A DNA stretch of 64,000 nt from CAIKMD01 sp036501365 (GTDB lineage: Bacteria; Pseudomonadota; Alphaproteobacteria; ATCC43930; CGMCC-115725), in the NCBI GenBank assembly GCA_036501365.1, contig DASYAL010000055.1:62001-126000 (forward strand), in the 5' to 3' direction. Position numbers and translations under genes: made by a program. Positions 7,884 to 16,599 of this stretch are shown in pieces (the first letter of the stretch is position 1; every line of letters begins with the position of its first letter). The notes under the pieces were generated by a model. That model was not told where the DNA came from. It was given only the letters and a program-made list of their open reading frames with translations, and ran no database searches.

Positions 7884-8345
7884 CTAGAGCTCGCGGCCGA
7901 GATAGTGGTCGAGCGAATAGCGCCCGCCGCCACGGAAGAAGATCGCGGTGCAGAGCAGCAGCCATAGCAGCGCATATTCGATGCCGCGATTGGTCCAGAA
8001 ATAGCCGAAGCCCCACTGGAACTGGGTGATGATCACCGCCATCTCGATCCAGATCGCGGCGGCGCAGAAGCGGGTGAAGAGTCCCAACGCCATGAACGCC
8101 GCGCCGAAGGATTCGGTCAGGATCGTCAGCCAGGCGAACAGCATCGGCGCCGGCAGGCCGTGCTGGGCGATATTGTTGGCGTAATTGCCCGGCTGCATCG
8201 CCAACAGCTTCTGCACGCCGTGCGGCACGAGGACCGCGCCGGTGCAAAAGCGCATGAAGGCATAGGCATAAGTCGCGCCTGCTTGATAAAAGCCGGCAAG
8301 CCCGGGAAACACCAACCGTTTGGGATCGACGGAATCATCGCTCAT
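7884..8345 (-). CDS. DoxX family integral membrane protein
   Basis: A 153-residue protein with four predicted transmembrane helices in the DoxX arrangement: 'AYAFMRFCTGAVLVPHGVQKLLAM', 'LFAWLTILTESFGAAFMALGLFTRF', 'WIEMAVIITQFQWGFGYFW' and 'EYALLWLLLCTAIFFRGGG', ending in 'YSLDHYLGREL'. DoxX/SURF4-type proteins are linked to redox stress and membrane electron transfer, but most have no defined reaction. The start at 8345 has a GGGGGAG ribosome-binding site upstream. It is a single gene. Confidence 0.85.
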   Translation of the reverse strand: MSDDSVDPKRLVFPGLAGFYQAGATYAYAFMRFCTGAVLVPHGVQKLLAMQPGNYANNIAQHGLPAPMLFAWLTILTESFGAAFMALGLFTRFCAAAIWIEMAVIITQFQWGFGYFWTNRGIEYALLWLLLCTAIFFRGGGRYSLDHYLGREL

Positions 8346-8466
8346 GCTGCGTTTCTCCCCCTGTTTAATCCGGCCGTTTGGGCCGTAACGCCGGATAGAG
8401 TAAGGGCTTGCCGCGCGTCGGTGAATGACAATCGTGTGAAGGCAGGTGTTGCTCGCCGCCGGCGCG

Positions 8467-11001
8467 CTAGTCGTCGCGCAGAAAGGGCGCGGCCTTTGCG
8501 CCCAGCGCCCGCCACGTTCCGGCGAAGCCCGCCGCCAGGGTCAGCGCGGCGGCGCCGAGTCCGGTCGCCGTGACTTCCCGGGCGAAGAAGCTCCACGGCA
8601 CGCGCATCACCTGCGTCAGCAGGAAATAGGCGGCGAGCGTGCCGATGACGCAGGCGATCAGCGCCGCCGCGAGACCAACCAGCCCGTATTCGATCAGGAA
8701 GCTGCCGGCAATCTGCCGCCGTGTCGCGCCCAGCACCTTCAACACCACGGCATCGTAGACGCGGCGGCGGTGGCTGGCAGCGATGGCGCCGGCGAGCACC
8801 AACGCGCCCGCTACCAACGTCACGGCAGCGGTGATCCGAACCGCTGCGGCGATCGCGGCAACGATGTCGCCGAGCGTCGCCAGCGCGTCGCGCACATCGA
8901 TCGCCGAGACATTCGGGAAAGCGTCGGTCACCGCGCGCTCCAGCGCGGCCTCATTCCCGGGGATAGTGCGTGCCGTGGCGATGAAGCTTTGCGGCGCGCC
9001 CTCGAGCGTGCCGGGCGACAGCACGATCGCGAAATTGATGTTAAGCGAGGTCCAGTCGATGGCGCGCAGATTGGCGATCGTTGCGGTGACGTCGCGACCG
9101 AGCACGTTGATGGTGATGCTGTCGCCGACCTTCAGGCGCATGCCGCGCGCAAGATCGGCGGCGAAGGAGACCAGTGGCGGTCCGTGATAATCCGCTGGCC
9201 ACCACTGACCTGCAACGAGTTTCGAGCCTGGCGGCAGGTTCGCCGCATAGGTCAGGCCGCGCTCCGAACTCGTTGCCCAGCGCGCATCGGGACCGACAAA
9301 GGCTTTCTCGACCGGAATGCCGTTGAGCGCGGCGATGCGGCCCCGCAGGCTCGGCACTTGCCGCACGTCGCTGACCCCCGGCAGCGACGCGAGCAGCTTG
9401 TCGAAGCCGGCGATCTGATTCTGCTCGATGTCGATGAAAAAGAACGACGGCGCGCGCTGCGGCAGGCTCTCGCTCAGCTCGGTCGCGAGATCGCTATGCA
9501 CCAAGGTGACCGCCACCAGCACGGCGATGCCGAGACCAAGCGAGGCGACGACCGCAGCCGTGGCCGCGCCCGGGCGGTAAAGATTGGCGAGGGCGAGCCG
9601 CAGCCCCGGCCGGCGTGGCCGCCCGGCGAACGCAGCGAGCCGCATCATCGCCGCTGCCGTAAGGCGGAAGACGATCAGCGCGCCGGCCGCGCCGAAGATG
9701 AACCATGTCGCGACCAGCCGGTCGGGCGCAGTCGCGAGTGCGAGCGCCAGCAGCGCGAGCGCCGCGCCGCCGGCGACCGCCGCCGGCAACGCGGCGGGCC
9801 GCGCGCGCTCCGGCGCGGCGGCGTTGCGGAAGAGACTCGCGGGGCGCGTCTCGCCCGCGGCGCCGATCGGCCAGGCGGCAAAGCACAGTGTTGCGAGCAA
9901 GCCGTAAGCGGCCGCGAGCGACAGCGGCAACGGATAGAATCCGGCTTGCGCCTCGATCGGCAGAGCGGCGGGCAGGAAGGGCACCGCGGCGAAAGGCACC
10001 AGCAGACCGATGACCAGCCCGGCGAGGATGCCGCCGCCGGCGAGGGTCAAGATCTGCAAGAGATAGACGAGAAAGACGAGGCGTCGCGACGCGCCGAGGC
10101 ATTTGAGCGTCGCGATGGTATCGACCTTGGCCGCAAGATAGCTCTCGACGGCGTTGGCGATGCCGACGCCGCCGACCAGCAGGGTTGTCAGCCCGACCAG
10201 CGTCAGAAACACCGTGACGCGGTCGAGAAGTTCCTGGAGATTGGGCGCGGCATCGGCGAACGAGCGGATGCGCCAGCCCGCTTCGGGAAAGCGCTGTTGC
10301 GCCGCCGCCGCCACCGCTTGTGCATCGCTCCCGGTCGGCAGGCGCAGGCGGTAGGCATACGCGACGAGGGCGCCCGGGACGAGCAATCCAGTCGAGGCGA
10401 GCGCGTCTTGCGCGATCATGACGCGCGGGCCGAGCTCGTAGATGCCGCTGACGCTGTCGGGCTCATGCGCGAGCACCGCGCGCAGCACAAAGCGCCCGCT
10501 GCCGATGCGGATCGTGTCGCCGAGCTTTAACCCCAAGCGGTCGAGCAGCGTCCGCGCCACTGCCGCGCCCCAAACGCCGTCGCGCTGCGCCAGGGCCGCA
10601 TCCAAAGCTTGCGGCGGCTCAAGCGTCGCGCTGCCATAGAGCGGATAGGCGCGGTCCACCGCTTTCAATTCGATGAGGCTGCGTGCCCGACCGTTCTCAG
10701 GGGCGCTCTCGGCGATCGCCATCGCGCGCAGCCGCGTCACCTCCGACAGCGTGCCTTGCCCGGCGAGGAAAGCGCGCTCGTCCCGGCTCGCGGACTGCTG
10801 CGCGAGGTTGAGTTCGAGATCGCCGCCAAGCAATGCGCGCGCATCACGCGAGAGGCCGGCATTGATCGCCGCGGCAAGCGAGCCGACGCCGGCGATCACC
10901 GCGACGCCGAGGCAGAGACAAGCGAGAAAGATGCCAAAGCCGCCGAGACCGCCGCGCAATTCGCGCCGTGCGATTTTCCACGCGAGAGTAAACGCGGTCA
11001 T
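8467..11001 (-). CDS. ABC transporter permease, FtsX/MacB type (YbbP-like)
   Basis: An 844-residue protein with an N-terminal membrane segment and a large periplasmic domain. Three transmembrane helices follow at about residues 260-370 (first FtsX core, 'LVGLTTLLVGGVGIANAVESYLAAK'), then a two-helix middle, a second periplasmic domain, and a second FtsX core near the C-terminus ('GALVLAGAIAASHRRRVYDAVVLKVLGATR'). This is the ten-helix build of E. coli YbbP. The partner ATPase gene is upstream and overlaps by four bases (ATGA). Next to tesA it repeats the E. coli tesA-ybbA-ybbP neighbourhood. Such transporters are thought to extract or release lipids or lipoproteins rather than import solutes; the substrate here is unknown. 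Confidence 0.88.
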   Translation of the reverse strand: MTAFTLAWKIARRELRGGLGGFGIFLACLCLGVAVIAGVGSLAAAINAGLSRDARALLGGDLELNLAQQSASRDERAFLAGQGTLSEVTRLRAMAIAESAPENGRARSLIELKAVDRAYPLYGSATLEPPQALDAALAQRDGVWGAAVARTLLDRLGLKLGDTIRIGSGRFVLRAVLAHEPDSVSGIYELGPRVMIAQDALASTGLLVPGALVAYAYRLRLPTGSDAQAVAAAAQQRFPEAGWRIRSFADAAPNLQELLDRVTVFLTLVGLTTLLVGGVGIANAVESYLAAKVDTIATLKCLGASRRLVFLVYLLQILTLAGGGILAGLVIGLLVPFAAVPFLPAALPIEAQAGFYPLPLSLAAAYGLLATLCFAAWPIGAAGETRPASLFRNAAAPERARPAALPAAVAGGAALALLALALATAPDRLVATWFIFGAAGALIVFRLTAAAMMRLAAFAGRPRRPGLRLALANLYRPGAATAAVVASLGLGIAVLVAVTLVHSDLATELSESLPQRAPSFFFIDIEQNQIAGFDKLLASLPGVSDVRQVPSLRGRIAALNGIPVEKAFVGPDARWATSSERGLTYAANLPPGSKLVAGQWWPADYHGPPLVSFAADLARGMRLKVGDSITINVLGRDVTATIANLRAIDWTSLNINFAIVLSPGTLEGAPQSFIATARTIPGNEAALERAVTDAFPNVSAIDVRDALATLGDIVAAIAAAVRITAAVTLVAGALVLAGAIAASHRRRVYDAVVLKVLGATRRQIAGSFLIEYGLVGLAAALIACVIGTLAAYFLLTQVMRVPWSFFAREVTATGLGAAALTLAAGFAGTWRALGAKAAPFLRDD

Positions 11002-11693
11002 GCGCCGGGCTCCGCGATCCGTCCGTCGCGCAGCGGGATGATGCGGTCGCAGCGCTCGGCAAGCGCCGGATCATGCGTGATGAGAAGCAGGGTCGTGCCG
11101 TGCTCGGCGTGGAGCGCGAACAGCAGGTCGATCACTTGGCGGCCGGTGTCGCCGTCGAGATTGCCAGTCGGTTCGTCGGCGAGGAGCAACGATGGCCGCG
11201 GCGCGAAAGCGCGCGCGATGGCGACGCGCTGCTGCTCGCCGCCTGAAAGCTGCGAAGGATAATGGAGCAACCGATCTTTGAGCCCGACGGCCGTGAGCCC
11301 GGCTTCGGCCGCGGCGAAGGCATCCCTCCGGCCGGCGAGCTCGAGCGGCACCGCAACGTTTTCGAGCGCGGTCATCGTCGGCACGAGATGAAAGGACTGG
11401 AACACGATACCGATACGGTCGCGGCGAAACCGCGCAAGTGCGTCCTCATCGAGCGCCGCAAGATCGGTGCCTGCGATCGCAACACGGCCGCTCGAGATGC
11501 GCTCGAGCCCGCCCAGCACCATCATCAAGGTCGTTTTGCCCGAGCCCGACGGTCCGACCAGGCCCACGGTCGTGCCAGCATCGATTGCCGCCGAAATGCC
11601 GCGCAGCACGTTGACGGGACCCGCCGCGCTCGTCAGTGTAAGACGCACATCCTCCAAGAGGATCAGCGGTTTTCCCATGTCTTCTCGTGTCAT
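10998..11693 (-). CDS. ABC transporter ATP-binding protein (YbbA/LolD-like)
   Basis: A 231-residue ATPase with all motifs: Walker A GPSGSGKTTL, Q-loop 'GIVFQSFHLVPTMTALENV', signature LSGGEQQRVAIARA, Walker B LLLADEPTGNLD and H-loop 'LLLITHDPAL'. 'PTGNLD' is typical of the MacB/LolD/YbbA group, fitting the FtsX-type permease that follows with a four-base overlap. Two starts are possible: 11693, or the ATG five codons in at 11678 (MGKPLILLEDVRL), which fits the family better. The 5' end overlaps the divergent tesA start. Confidence 0.92.
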   Translation of the reverse strand: MTREDMGKPLILLEDVRLTLTSAAGPVNVLRGISAAIDAGTTVGLVGPSGSGKTTLMMVLGGLERISSGRVAIAGTDLAALDEDALARFRRDRIGIVFQSFHLVPTMTALENVAVPLELAGRRDAFAAAEAGLTAVGLKDRLLHYPSQLSGGEQQRVAIARAFAPRPSLLLADEPTGNLDGDTGRQVIDLLFALHAEHGTTLLLITHDPALAERCDRIIPLRDGRIAEPGA

Positions 11694-12351
11694 GCGCGCG
11701 CGCCGGGGTTATGGCCGCAAGGCGCGCTTTGTCAATCGCGCGGCGCTCGTTGCGGTGCTCGCGCTGCTGTTGCCGGCGGCCCCAGCCTTGGCGGCGACGC
11801 GCATCCTCGCTTTGGGCGACAGCCTCACGGCCGGCTACGGCCTCGCACCCGATAAAGCGTTTCCCGTCCAGCTCGCCGCGCGGCTCAAAGCCGACGATCA
11901 CGATGTCGTTGTCGACAATGGCGGCGTCTCGGGCGACACCAGCGCCGACGGCCTTGCGCGGCTCGACTGGGCCTTGGGCGATCATCCCGATCTGGTGCTG
12001 GTCGAGCTCGGCGCCAACGACATGCTGCGCGGTCTTGATCCCAAACAGGCCGAAGCCAATCTCGATGCCATCCTCGCGCGTCTCCGAGCGGCGAAGGTGA
12101 AGGTCCTGCTGCTCGGGATGCGCGCGGCGAGCAATTGGGGCGCCGACTATCAGAAATCCTTCGACGCAATCTATCCGGCGCTCGCGAAGAAATACGACGT
12201 GCCGCTCTATCCGTTCCTTCTCGACGGCGTGGCGCTCGATCCCAAGCTCAATCAGGGCGACGGACTCCATCCCAACGCCGCCGGTGTCGCGGTGATCGTC
12301 GGCCGCATCGCGCCGGCGGTCGAGCGCCTGCTCGGCACGGCGACGGGCTGA
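11692..12351 (+). CDS. tesA: periplasmic lysophospholipase/acyl-CoA thioesterase I-like SGNH hydrolase (arylesterase)
   Basis: A 219-residue SGNH hydrolase. Residues 1-34 form a signal peptide ending APALA. The GDSL block is LALGDSLTAGYGL with nucleophile Ser44. The glycine and asparagine blocks follow ('NGGVSGDTSADG' and 'VELGANDMLRG'), then the C-terminal Asp-His pair in 'GDGLHPNAAGV'. TesA enzymes hydrolyse acyl-CoA, lysophospholipids and aryl esters. The gene is divergent from a YbbA/YbbP pair as in E. coli, which supports the name. The starts overlap: ATG 11692 here and ATG 11693 or 11678 on the other strand. An upstream in-frame ATG at 11677 is also possible. Confidence 0.88.
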   Translation: MRARRGYGRKARFVNRAALVAVLALLLPAAPALAATRILALGDSLTAGYGLAPDKAFPVQLAARLKADDHDVVVDNGGVSGDTSADGLARLDWALGDHPDLVLVELGANDMLRGLDPKQAEANLDAILARLRAAKVKVLLLGMRAASNWGADYQKSFDAIYPALAKKYDVPLYPFLLDGVALDPKLNQGDGLHPNAAGVAVIVGRIAPAVERLLGTATG

Positions 12352-12355
12352 TGCC

Positions 12356-12880
12356 GTGCTCCGTCTCTTCGTTGGCATCGGCCTGCCGCCCGAGTTGAAG
12401 CTCTCGCTGTCGCTGCTCGCGACCGGCGTGCCGGGCGCAAAATGGGTCGATCCCGGCAATTATCATCTGACCCTGCGCTTCATCGGCGAGATCGACGAAG
12501 GCCGCGCCGAAGACATCGATCTCGCGCTCAACCAGATCCGCACGCCGCGCTTCGACCTCACCCTCGCCACCGTCAGCCATTTCGGCCTACGCCAGCTTTG
12601 GGTCGGAGTCGATCGCAACGACGCCTTGCAGCATCTTCATGGCAAGATCGAGCGTGCGCTGACGCGGCTTGGCCTGCCGCCCGATGAGCGTCGCTATACG
12701 CCGCATGTCACGCTCGCGCGTCTCAAGGGCACGAGCGAGGCGCGGCTGCAAACTTATCTTGCGGCGCATGCGCTCTATCGCGCGCGGCCTTTCCGCGTCG
12801 AGCATTTCTCGCTGATCGCGAGCTATCTCACCAAGAGCGGCGCGATCTACGAGGATCAGGCGGATTATCGGCTGGGCTGA
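12356..12880 (+). CDS. thpR: RNA 2',3'-cyclic phosphodiesterase (2H family, LigT-like)
   Basis: A 174-residue 2H phosphoesterase. The two defining motifs are HLTL (His37) and HVTL (His117), spaced as in ThpR/LigT. The N-terminus 'LRLFVGIGLPPELKLSL' and the C-terminus 'FSLIASYLTKSGAIYEDQADY' match the family. The enzyme opens 2',3'-cyclic phosphates on RNA ends and can ligate tRNA halves in vitro. It starts with a GTG five bases after the tesA stop, so it is probably translated from the tesA message. Confidence 0.9.
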   Translation: MLRLFVGIGLPPELKLSLSLLATGVPGAKWVDPGNYHLTLRFIGEIDEGRAEDIDLALNQIRTPRFDLTLATVSHFGLRQLWVGVDRNDALQHLHGKIERALTRLGLPPDERRYTPHVTLARLKGTSEARLQTYLAAHALYRARPFRVEHFSLIASYLTKSGAIYEDQADYRLG

Positions 12881-13206
12881 GATTAGAGCGCGGCGCGCTG
12901 AAAAAAGCGGTCGCGGCCGGCGCGGCTGAGGGGGACCGACACCAACCGCGACCATCGCGCGCGAGAAAATATTACGGCCGAGCTATCGATCCCGGTTGAA
13001 TCAAACCCTAGAGAGAACCCGCTAACGAATTATAAAGTATTGGATTCAATGCAAGATATCTGATCGGCCGGGTGTCGGCTGCGGGCGCGCCGCTAACCCT
13101 AATTTCGCCACAAAGCAACGCCGCGGCAACGGGAACCCCAATCCTACGCGGGCGTTCTAAGCATTGTCCTCGGCCTATCCCGGTTCATTTGCGTAAGGAG
13201 CTAGCC
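12881..13206. other. 326-base intergenic region, no gene seen
   Basis: This gap between thpR and the small lipoprotein gene has no convincing reading frame. The middle part (about 12965-13065) is AT-rich compared with its surroundings and includes ATTATAAAG and CAAGATATCTG, so a promoter for the lipoprotein may lie here, but I cannot match a -35/-10 pair. The frame of the lipoprotein is open back to 13072, though residues encoded there do not look like a protein start. Confidence 0.5.
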
Positions 13207-13368
13207 ATGCGCAGCTTGTTGGTTCTCGCCGTTATTTCGTTGGGCCTGACGGCCTGCGTCGACGTTCACAATCCGCCGCCACAAGCGCAGCCGAATACGG
13301 TTGTGGTGCCGCCGACGGCTTCTGGCACGACCACGATCATCTGTCCCGCCGGCGCGGCAAGCTGCTAA
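13207..13368 (+). CDS. small predicted lipoprotein
   Basis: A 53-residue protein. The first 17 residues are a lipoprotein signal ending in the lipobox LTAC, so Cys17 would be the lipidated residue. What follows is proline- and threonine-rich (VDVHNPPPQAQPNTVVVPP), a pattern seen in short lipoproteins of Rhizobiales and relatives. The mature part ends with CPAGAASC. A clear AAGGAG ribosome-binding site lies seven bases before the ATG. The function is unknown. It is convergent with the DUF934 gene. Confidence 0.75.
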   Translation: MRSLLVLAVISLGLTACVDVHNPPPQAQPNTVVVPPTASGTTTIICPAGAASC

Positions 13369-13424
13369 TTGCGACCAGCATAGCTTGTTAGCGAATGGGG
13401 TCGGCGGCTGGGTGCCGCGCGCCG

Positions 13425-13925
13425 CTACGAGGTGCGCGGGCCCAGCCGTTGCCTCATGACCCAGGGGCGGCCGTCGGGCGCGCCCTGATAGAAGACGTCG
13501 AATTCGCTGAACGCCTTCGCCCAGTTCTCTTTGATCGCCCGCTCGCCGACGACAAAGCTGTTGAAGCCGCAGCGCTTCATGAACATCAACTGATCGCGCA
13601 GCACGTTGCCGTCGGCGCGCAACTCCCCCTCATAGCGGAAGCGGCTGCGCAGCAACCGCGCTTGCGAATAGGCGCGGCCATCGATGAATTTCGGGAAGTT
13701 CAGCACGATCAGCGCGAGACGGGACAGATCGACGGCGATCTCTTTCGGCTCGATCGTGTTCGGCAGGCGCAGGCCCAGCTTGTCCGCGCGCCCGTGGAGC
13801 GTTGCTTCATCGATCTGCCAGCGGGCGAAAGAGATGGTGACGAGGCCGCCCGCGGGGATCGGCTCGTCGTCGGCGAGGTGATGCCATTCGTCAACGCCGA
13901 GGCTGCCATCCTCAGCGAGGAGCAT
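13425..13925 (-). CDS. DUF934 protein of the sulfite reductase operon
   Basis: A 166-residue protein. It carries the DUF934 core 'LALIVLNFPKFIDGRAYSQARLLRSRF', then 'GELRADGNVLRDQLMFMKRCGFNSFVV' and the C-terminal 'FDVFYQGAPDGRPWVMRQR'. DUF934 genes lie beside cysI and cysH in many alphaproteobacteria and pseudomonads; the molecular role is not established. The start at 13925 overlaps the end of cysI by 14 bases, which shows translational coupling. It is the last gene of this minus-strand operon. Confidence 0.88.
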   Translation of the reverse strand: MLLAEDGSLGVDEWHHLADDEPIPAGGLVTISFARWQIDEATLHGRADKLGLRLPNTIEPKEIAVDLSRLALIVLNFPKFIDGRAYSQARLLRSRFRYEGELRADGNVLRDQLMFMKRCGFNSFVVGERAIKENWAKAFSEFDVFYQGAPDGRPWVMRQRLGPRTS

Positions 13926-15561
13926 AAAGCGCCTCTTTGAACGGCGCCTGGCCGACCCGGCGATAGGTCTCGGGGAAGCGCTCGCCGTCCTGACGCAGCT
14001 GCAGATAGACATCGATCAGCGTGTCGATCGCGCCGGTGACGTCCTCGCTCTTGACTGCAGGGCCAATGATTGTGCCGAGCGCCGCGTTGTGTCCGGCATC
14101 GCCGCCGAGGGTGATCTGATAGACCTCCTCGCCGTTCTTATCGACGCCGAGAATGCCGATATGGCCGAGATGATGGTGGCCACAGGCATTGATGCAGCCG
14201 GAAATCTTGATGTTGAAAGTGCCGATCGCGTCCTCTTTCGCCGCCATGTACTGGGCGATGCGCTGCGCCACCGGGATCGAGCGCGCCGTGGCGAGGCCGC
14301 AATAATCCATTCCGGGGCAGCAAATGATGTCGGTCACCTGGTTAATGTTCGAGCTGCCGAGGCCGGCGGCCTCGAGCCGTTGCCACAGCCGGTAAAGCGC
14401 GTCGCGCCGGATATGCGGCAGAACGAGATTCTGCTCATAGGCGACGCGTACCTCGCCGAAGCTCAGCTCGTCGGCGAGATCGGCGACCAGTTCCATCTGT
14501 TCGGCGCTGCAATCGCCCGGCGTTTGGGCGATTGGCTTCAGCGAGACGGTGACGACCGCATGGCCCGGCATTTTGTGAGCGAAGACGTTATGCTTCACCC
14601 AACGCGCGAAGGCGGGATTAGCGGCGATGTCGCGCGCGAGCGCCGCTTCGTCGACCGTGCGCCGGTCGTAAGCCGGCAGGGTGAAGGCGGATTTCATCTC
14701 CGCGACGTAGGTTTCGGGCAGAGCGGCCGCCGCGCGATCCGAGGCGAGCCATTCAGCTTCGACCTCCTCGGCGTATTTCTTCGCGCCAAGGCTCTGGACC
14801 AGGATCTTGATCCGGGATTTGTAGAGATTGTCGCGCCGTCCGTACTGGTTGTAGACGCGCAGACACGCCTCGATATAGGACAGGAGATCGCGGCGCGGAA
14901 TGAACGGCTTGATGGTCTGCGCGAGAAGCGGCGTGCGCCCGAGTCCACCGCCGGCGAGCACCTCGAAGCCGACCTCGCCTTGTTCGTTGCGATGCAGATA
15001 AAGGCCGAGATCGTGCATCTTGACCGCGGCGCGGTCCTCTTTCGAGGCTGAGACCGCGATCTTGAATTTACGTGGCAGAAATGAGAATTCGGGATGGAGC
15101 GTCGCCCATTGCCGGATGATCTCGGCATAGGGGCGCGGATCCTCGAGCTCGTCGTCGGCGACGCCGGCGAAAGGATCGGTGGTGGTGTTGCGGAAGGAGT
15201 TGCCGCTGGTCTGAATCGCGTGCATCTCGACGCTCGCGAGCTCGGCGAGGATATCGGGCGTGTCCTCGAGCTTGATCCAGTGGAGCTGGAGATTCTGCCG
15301 CGTCGTGAAATGGCCGTAGCCGCGATCGTATTTGCGCGTGATATGCGCAAGCTTTCGAAGCTTCGCTGAATCGAGCATGCCGTACGGGATGGCGATCCGC
15401 AGCATGTAGGCGTGAAGCTGCAGATAGAGTCCGTTCATCAGCCGCAACGGCCGGAACTCGTCTTCGGTCAATTGGCCGGCGAGGCGTCGGCGCACCTGGT
15501 CGCGGTATTGCGCGACGCGCTCGTCGATGAAGCGGTGGTCGAAATCGTCGTAGCGGTACAC
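13912..15561 (-). CDS. cysI: nitrite/sulfite reductase hemoprotein (siroheme, 4Fe-4S)
   Basis: A 549-residue siroheme enzyme. It has the two-fold repeat of the family, with 'HFTTRQNLQLHWIKLEDTP', 'TSGNSFRNTTTDPFAG' and the siroheme/4Fe-4S ligands Cys415 and Cys421 (CPGMDYC) plus Cys456 and Cys460 (CINAC), followed by 'GHHHLGHIGILG'. It performs a six-electron reduction of sulfite to sulfide (or nitrite to ammonia). Sequence alone does not decide between them, but DUF2849 upstream and DUF934 downstream are the usual sulfite-assimilation neighbours. No separate flavoprotein subunit (CysJ) is present, so ferredoxin is the likely donor. Confidence 0.9.
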   Translation of the reverse strand: MYRYDDFDHRFIDERVAQYRDQVRRRLAGQLTEDEFRPLRLMNGLYLQLHAYMLRIAIPYGMLDSAKLRKLAHITRKYDRGYGHFTTRQNLQLHWIKLEDTPDILAELASVEMHAIQTSGNSFRNTTTDPFAGVADDELEDPRPYAEIIRQWATLHPEFSFLPRKFKIAVSASKEDRAAVKMHDLGLYLHRNEQGEVGFEVLAGGGLGRTPLLAQTIKPFIPRRDLLSYIEACLRVYNQYGRRDNLYKSRIKILVQSLGAKKYAEEVEAEWLASDRAAAALPETYVAEMKSAFTLPAYDRRTVDEAALARDIAANPAFARWVKHNVFAHKMPGHAVVTVSLKPIAQTPGDCSAEQMELVADLADELSFGEVRVAYEQNLVLPHIRRDALYRLWQRLEAAGLGSSNINQVTDIICCPGMDYCGLATARSIPVAQRIAQYMAAKEDAIGTFNIKISGCINACGHHHLGHIGILGVDKNGEEVYQITLGGDAGHNAALGTIIGPAVKSEDVTGAIDTLIDVYLQLRQDGERFPETYRRVGQAPFKEALYAPR

Positions 15562-15588
15562 TCTTGCTCTCCGGCGCCCGCGGCGGAT

Positions 15589-15915
15589 CTAAATCGAATA
15601 GTCGTCGACGCCCGATGCGGCGGCATTGGCATCGAGCGCGGTGTGGCCAGCCATCGGGCCCGTGGTCGGCCCCGAGGCGCGGATACGTTCGCGCAAGGTT
15701 ACAGGACGCAGGTGATCTCCTTCGCGCCTCACCTCGATCAGAACGGGACCCACCGCGGGCAACGGCGGCGTCCCGATCTGCGCTTCGGCGAGCAGCGCGT
15801 TAGCGTGATCGTCTTCGGCAACCAGCGCCTTGTCGATCGCCGGCGTCCAATCGCCCGCACCGGCGAAATAGATCACCACCCCGTCGCGCAGCCGATTGCC
15901 GGTCACGATCTGCAC
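15589..15915 (-). CDS. DUF2849 protein of the sulfite reductase operon
   Basis: A 108-residue protein, DUF2849: 'VTGNRLRDGVVIYFAGAGDW', 'AIDKALVAEDDHANALLAEAQ' and 'LREGDHLRPVTLRERIRASGP'-like blocks. It starts from GTG at 15915. Genes of this family sit between a siroheme synthase and cysI in alphaproteobacteria and may help electron delivery or cofactor loading, but no activity is proven. It is 27 bases upstream of cysI, which fits the usual order. Confidence 0.85.
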   Translation of the reverse strand: MQIVTGNRLRDGVVIYFAGAGDWTPAIDKALVAEDDHANALLAEAQIGTPPLPAVGPVLIEVRREGDHLRPVTLRERIRASGPTTGPMAGHTALDANAAASGVDDYSI

Positions 15916-15942
15916 CTGCCGCGGCCCTCGTCGCTTACGCTG

Positions 15943-16599
15943 TCACCGCGGCTGAGCCGTCGTGCGCAGATAGGGCTTTAGAGTCTTGAAGCCGGGAAAC
16001 TTCGTCTTCGCCTCGTCGTTGCTGACGGCGCCGGTGATGATGACATCATCGCCCTGCTTCCAATCCGCCGGCGTCGCGACTTTGTGCTTGTCGCCGAGCT
16101 GCATCGAGTCGATGACGCGCAGGATCTCCTGGAAATTACGCCCCGTCGCCATCGGATAGACGAGGATCAGGCGGATCTTCTTGTCCGGGCCGATGACGAA
16201 GACATTGCGCACGGTCTGATTGTCGGCAGGCGAACGCTTGCTCGGATCGCCCGACGTGCCCGCGGGCAACATCTCGTAGAGCGTCGCGACCTTGAAATCG
16301 CTGTCGGCGAGCACCGGGTAATTCGGCGCCACGCCCTGCGTCTCCTTGATGTCGTCGGCCCAGCGCTTGTGATCGGTGACGGGATCGACAGAGAGCCCGA
16401 TCACCTTGACCCCGCGCTTGTCGAATTCGCCCTTGAGCCGCGCCACAGCGCCGAGCTCGGTGGTGCAGACCGGCGTGAAATCCTTGGGGTGAGAGAACAG
16501 CACCACCCAGGAATTGCCGGCCCATTGATGGAAATGGATAGGGCCGTCAGTCGAGTCTTGGGTGAAATCCGGAGCAATGTCGCCGAGCTTCAGCGTCAT
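15943..16599 (-). CDS. 1-Cys peroxiredoxin (Prx6 type)
   Basis: A 218-residue thioredoxin-fold peroxidase. The active site is PVCTTE with peroxidatic Cys45, preceded by 'VVLFSHPKDFT'. It is the only cysteine in the protein, so this is a 1-Cys enzyme that needs an outside thiol. The long C-terminal domain ('ATPADWKQGDDVIITGAVSNDEAKTKFP') is the Prx6 extension that mediates dimer formation. It reduces hydrogen peroxide and organic peroxides. It overlaps the siroheme synthase gene by four bases and sits inside the sulfite reductase operon, which is not its usual place. Confidence 0.93.
   Translation of the reverse strand: MTLKLGDIAPDFTQDSTDGPIHFHQWAGNSWVVLFSHPKDFTPVCTTELGAVARLKGEFDKRGVKVIGLSVDPVTDHKRWADDIKETQGVAPNYPVLADSDFKVATLYEMLPAGTSGDPSKRSPADNQTVRNVFVIGPDKKIRLILVYPMATGRNFQEILRVIDSMQLGDKHKVATPADWKQGDDVIITGAVSNDEAKTKFPGFKTLKPYLRTTAQPR

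Noticed and set aside
6002..7975. 657-codon minus-strand frame spanning the ArsR operon
   Set aside because: It crosses four plus-strand genes and a regulatory region and has low-complexity His/Arg/Asp sequence.
8446..10530. 694-codon plus-strand frame opposite the ABC permease
   Set aside because: Its composition is Arg/Gly/Ala/Asp biased and matches no protein family; the permease on the other strand has full FtsX features.
13072..13206. Upstream extension of the small lipoprotein to a start at 13072
   Set aside because: The lipoprotein signal and AAGGAG site place the start at 13207; the extra residues do not look like a signal.
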